Source: Rhodospirillaceae bacterium (lineage in GTDB: Bacteria; Pseudomonadota; Alphaproteobacteria; SP197). From it: a stretch of 8,337 nucleotides of DNA. The position numbers were made by a program, and so were the translations under genes. The first letter of the stretch is position 1. Each line of letters begins with the position of its first letter. Below, piece after piece: positions 5,947 to 8,337 of the stretch. Where the stretch lies: assembly GCA_018700655.1 (NCBI GenBank), contig JABIUG010000348.1, positions 1 to 8,337 on the forward strand, written 5' to 3'. The notes beneath the pieces are model-generated. The model saw only the letters and a program-made list of their open reading frames with translations. It was not told the origin of the DNA and did not search any database.

Positions 5947-7656
5947 TCAGCGCAGGAAGTAGGTGCGGGCCAGGGGAACTTTCGTGGCTGCGGCGGTGGT
6001 GGCGAGTTCGCCGTCAGCAAAGACTTCGAAGGTCTGGGGATCGACCTTGATCTCGGGCAAGGCATCGTTCCTGACCATGTCGACTTTGGAGAGCTTGCGC
6101 GTGCCTTTGACCGCTACCATGGGTTTGGCGACATCCCAGCGCCCGGCGATATCGGCATCGATCGCGCTTTCGTGGACAAAGATGGCAGAGAGTGTGTTGG
6201 GCGCACTGCCCAGAGCTGGCCAGCTTTCGGAATAGATCGTCGGCTCGGTGTTGTGGAGCGAACCGGAGGAATCGCCCTGCGGGCTACAGATCTGGGCGCC
6301 GCCCTTGATCACCTGGCTTGCCTTGACGCCGAAGAAGGCCGGGTTCCAAAGCACGATGTCAGCCATCTTGCCGATTTCCAGGCTGCCGACATGATCGGCG
6401 ATGCCGAAGGTGATCGCCGGATTGATCGTGGTCTTGGCGAGGTAACGCAGGATGCGTGCGTTGTCGGCATTGTCGAAGGGCTCTTCGGCGAGCGGGCCGC
6501 GCTCGTCCTTCATCTTGGAAGCCAGGCGCCACATGCCCGCGATCACGTCCATGACCCGGCCCATGCCCTCAGCGTCGGAACCCGCCATGGAGATTGCGCC
6601 GAGATCATGCAACACGTCTTCGGCGGCCATCGATTGCGGGCGCAGACGGCTTTCGGCAAATGCCACGTCCTCGGGGATGTCGCCGCGCAGGGTGTGGCAC
6701 AGCATCATCATGTCCATGTGTTCGCCCAGAGCGTTCTGGGTGAACGGGTTGGTCGGCGAGGTCGACGACGGCAGGCAATGGGCCTCGCCGTTGCAGCGGA
6801 TGATGTCGGGCGCATGTCCGCCGCCGGCACCTTCGGTGTGGTACATGTGTATCGTGCGGCCAGCGATCGCTTCCATGGTCGATTCATAGAAACCGGCCTC
6901 GTTCATCGAATCGGTGTGAAGCTGGACCTGGAAGTCGTATTCGTCGGCGACCGAGAGACAGGTGTCGAGCACTGCGGGCATCGCGCCCAGATCCTCGTGG
7001 ATCTTTACGCCGATCACGCCCGAGGAAAGCTGCTCGACGATCGCATCAGCACTGTTGGCGCCACCCCGGCTGAACAGGCCGAAGTTGAGCGGGAAGGCCT
7101 CAAGCGCCTTCAACATTTTGGCGTTGGCCCAATCGCCGCCACTGTCGATCGACCAGCAACCGGGGAAACTGCCACCGATGATGGTGGTGAGACCCGAAGA
7201 GAGCGCATGGCGCATCTCGTTAGGCTGACCGTAATGGGAATGGACGTCGATCCCGCCTGGTGTGGCGATCATGCCCTGTCCGCTCAAATGTTTGGTGCCG
7301 GGCCCGATCGTCATGCCCGGTGAGACACCAGCCATGACAGCAGGATTGCCGGCCTTGCCGATCGCACAAATACGTCCGTCGCGGATCCCGATGTCGCACT
7401 TCCTGATGCCCTGGACCGGGCACATCATCACGACATTCGAGAGCACGACCTCGAGCGCGCCGCCGGCCAGCAGGGCGCTGCCGTCGATACCGTTGCCGTC
7501 ACGCAGGGTCTTGCCGACCCCGGTGATCGATTCCTCGCCTGGAATGATGCTGTCGGATTCGACCCTGGCGAGCAGGCTGGTGTCGCCCATTCGGATGCGG
7601 TCGCCGGTGGTGGGGCCGAACATGTCGGCGTAACGCTGGCGTGTCATCGTGGCCAT
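5947..7656 (-). CDS. ureC: Urease subunit alpha (divergent type)
   Basis: This encodes 569 residues, the normal length for the catalytic subunit that hydrolyses urea to ammonia and carbamate in the cytoplasm. Residues for the two nickel ions are all present: His139 and His141 (GGIDVHSH), Lys218 for carbamylation (GVKIHED), His247 (QLHTD), His273 (YHTEGAGGGHAPD) and Asp361 (GSDAEGMGR). His220, the flap pair Cys320-His321 (MLCHTL) and Arg337 (AESR) are kept. It starts at the ATG at 7656, with AAGGGAG eight bases before it and the upstream stop only three bases away, so it is translated with the gamma-beta gene. It departs from classical UreC in the loop after His141: the THATTCTPG region is replaced by a four-residue-shorter WSIDSGGDW, and HxHWICPQQ becomes HSHYGQPNE. 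Gly364 also replaces the usual Ala before Met. Urease activity is likely but not certain. No ureD/E/F/G genes follow. Confidence 0.95.
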   Translation of the reverse strand: MATMTRQRYADMFGPTTGDRIRMGDTSLLARVESDSIIPGEESITGVGKTLRDGNGIDGSALLAGGALEVVLSNVVMMCPVQGIRKCDIGIRDGRICAIGKAGNPAVMAGVSPGMTIGPGTKHLSGQGMIATPGGIDVHSHYGQPNEMRHALSSGLTTIIGGSFPGCWSIDSGGDWANAKMLKALEAFPLNFGLFSRGGANSADAIVEQLSSGVIGVKIHEDLGAMPAVLDTCLSVADEYDFQVQLHTDSMNEAGFYESTMEAIAGRTIHMYHTEGAGGGHAPDIIRCNGEAHCLPSSTSPTNPFTQNALGEHMDMMMLCHTLRGDIPEDVAFAESRLRPQSMAAEDVLHDLGAISMAGSDAEGMGRVMDVIAGMWRLASKMKDERGPLAEEPFDNADNARILRYLAKTTINPAITFGIADHVGSLEIGKMADIVLWNPAFFGVKASQVIKGGAQICSPQGDSSGSLHNTEPTIYSESWPALGSAPNTLSAIFVHESAIDADIAGRWDVAKPMVAVKGTRKLSKVDMVRNDALPEIKVDPQTFEVFADGELATTAAATKVPLARTYFLR

Positions 7657-7659
7657 GGT

Positions 7660-8337
7660 TCAGGCTCCCTTGAAACCGCGTGTGTGGGCGCGTTCCAGCG
7701 CGGCGGCCTTGACTGCGGGGTCGTGAACCGAACCCTCCGTCAGGCGGTTGAGGCCGGTGATCTCGCCTGTGCCCGCAATCTGGGTGAGGGTGATTTCCTT
7801 TGATTCGCCGGGGTTGAACCGCGCCGTTGCACCGGCGGGCAGGTCGAGGCGAAAACCGAAGGCGCCGGCGCGGTCGAACTCGAGTTTCCTGTTGGCCTCG
7901 AAGAAGTGGTAGTGGCTCGAGACATGGACCGGCCGGTCGCCGGTGTTGAGCACTGTCAGCTTGGCCTTTTCGGACCCGGCGTTGAGTTCGATCTCGCCGT
8001 CCTCGACCAGAACCGCGCCGGGCGCCATGCCTTTTTCACGTGCCAGCTTGCCTGGGCGGATCGGCTGCCAGACGGTGACGGTCTTGGCGCCATCCTCGAA
8101 CATCGCTTCGACCGAGAGCAGGCCCAGGAGTTCGGGCACATCGGGCAGGACATCATCGCTGGTGAGTACGGTTACGACAAAACTCATGACATCGTCGAGC
8201 GACTGGCCGTCGCGCGCCGCCTCCAGGGCTTCGTCGCAGAGCAGGGCCTGGGCTTCGGGCAGGTTGAGCCTGAGCCCGCGCGCCCGGCGCTTGCGTGCCA
8301 GTTCGGCGGCTGTGTGGAGAGTCAGCCGGTCGAGTTC
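7660..8337 (-). CDS. ureAB: Fused urease gamma-beta subunit (5' end beyond window)
   Basis: The frame is open to the right edge, giving 225 residues with only a few N-terminal residues missing. The first 93 residues are a urease gamma subunit: LTLHTAAELARKRRARGLRL, NLPEAQALL, EAARDGQSL, then VPELLGLLSVEAMFEDGAK and VTVWQPI. Without a stop, a linker of about ten residues leads into a beta subunit (about 104-200) with GDRPVHVSSHYHFFEAN, LEFDR, FRLDLPAGATARFNPGE and a final 20-residue tail. An internal ATG at 8187 would remove half the gamma domain and is not the start. Gamma and beta are structural subunits that hold alpha in the (alpha-beta-gamma)3 complex. They are separate genes in most proteobacteria and fused in Helicobacter and some other lineages. 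The gene is coupled to ureC, with a three-base gap. Confidence 0.93.
   Translation of the reverse strand, partial: ELDRLTLHTAAELARKRRARGLRLNLPEAQALLCDEALEAARDGQSLDDVMSFVVTVLTSDDVLPDVPELLGLLSVEAMFEDGAKTVTVWQPIRPGKLAREKGMAPGAVLVEDGEIELNAGSEKAKLTVLNTGDRPVHVSSHYHFFEANRKLEFDRAGAFGFRLDLPAGATARFNPGESKEITLTQIAGTGEITGLNRLTEGSVHDPAVKAAALERAHTRGFKGA
7665..7671 (-). promoter_or_regulatory. ureC ribosome binding site inside the end of ureAB
   Basis: AAGGGAG on the minus strand lies within the last codons of the gamma-beta gene, eight bases ahead of the ureC ATG at 7656. It marks tight translational coupling and supports this start over the ATG three codons further in. Confidence 0.65.

Noticed and set aside
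5704..7323. Very long plus-strand open frame (539 codons) opposite ureC
   Set aside because: It mirrors the well-supported ureC on the other strand and runs through the hairpin-rich repeat; the translation is rich in His, Gly, Arg and Asp with no domain. It is a high-GC shadow.

Overview
The window looks like a stretch of a GC-rich (about 60% by eye) proteobacterial chromosome, most likely from an alphaproteobacterium. The basis is codon use, the styles of the SDR, MFS and UPF0047 proteins, and a palindromic intergenic element of a type common in that class. This placement is an inference; there is no rRNA or other marker gene. No tRNA, rRNA, CRISPR array, transposase or prophage gene is visible.

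Layout, left to right. (1) Positions 1-420 (+) hold the 3' end of a gene whose start lies outside the window. It is not firmly recognised, but its tail weakly resembles the C-terminus of a type-1 periplasmic substrate-binding protein. (2) Positions about 421-740 hold no intact gene. On the minus strand they contain a decayed remnant of a YjbQ/UPF0047 gene, with its diagnostic core preserved and both ends lost. (3) Positions 741-1997 (-) encode a YcaD-type MFS transporter. (4) A roughly 200-base divergent promoter region separates it from (5) a plus-strand gene ending at 4197. This encodes a cyanophycin synthetase-like protein with a complete ATP-grasp half but a shortened, P-loop-less Mur-ligase half, the layout known from CphA2-type beta-Asp-Arg polymerases. 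(6) Tail-to-tail with it, one base apart, are two minus-strand short-chain dehydrogenases (4199-4954 and 4974-5726), spaced as an operon. (7) Positions 5727-5946 hold a multi-hairpin intergenic repeat. (8) Positions 5947-8337 (-) encode urease: ureC (alpha) and, upstream of it, a gene in which gamma and beta subunits are fused. The fused gene runs off the right edge, so no accessory genes (ureD/E/F/G) are seen.

How the genes might work together. The urease alpha subunit keeps all nickel ligands and the flap Cys-His pair, so it should be a metalloenzyme. However, the fused gamma-beta subunit and an altered, four-residue-shorter pocket loop mark it as an atypical urease lineage. Urease releases ammonia from urea. 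A cyanophycin-type synthetase would store nitrogen as a polymer or make a related isopeptide. Both fit a nitrogen-economy theme (polymer arginine, then urea, then ammonia), but the genes lie in separate transcription units and the link is only a hypothesis. The two SDRs and the MFS transporter have no assignable substrate from sequence alone.
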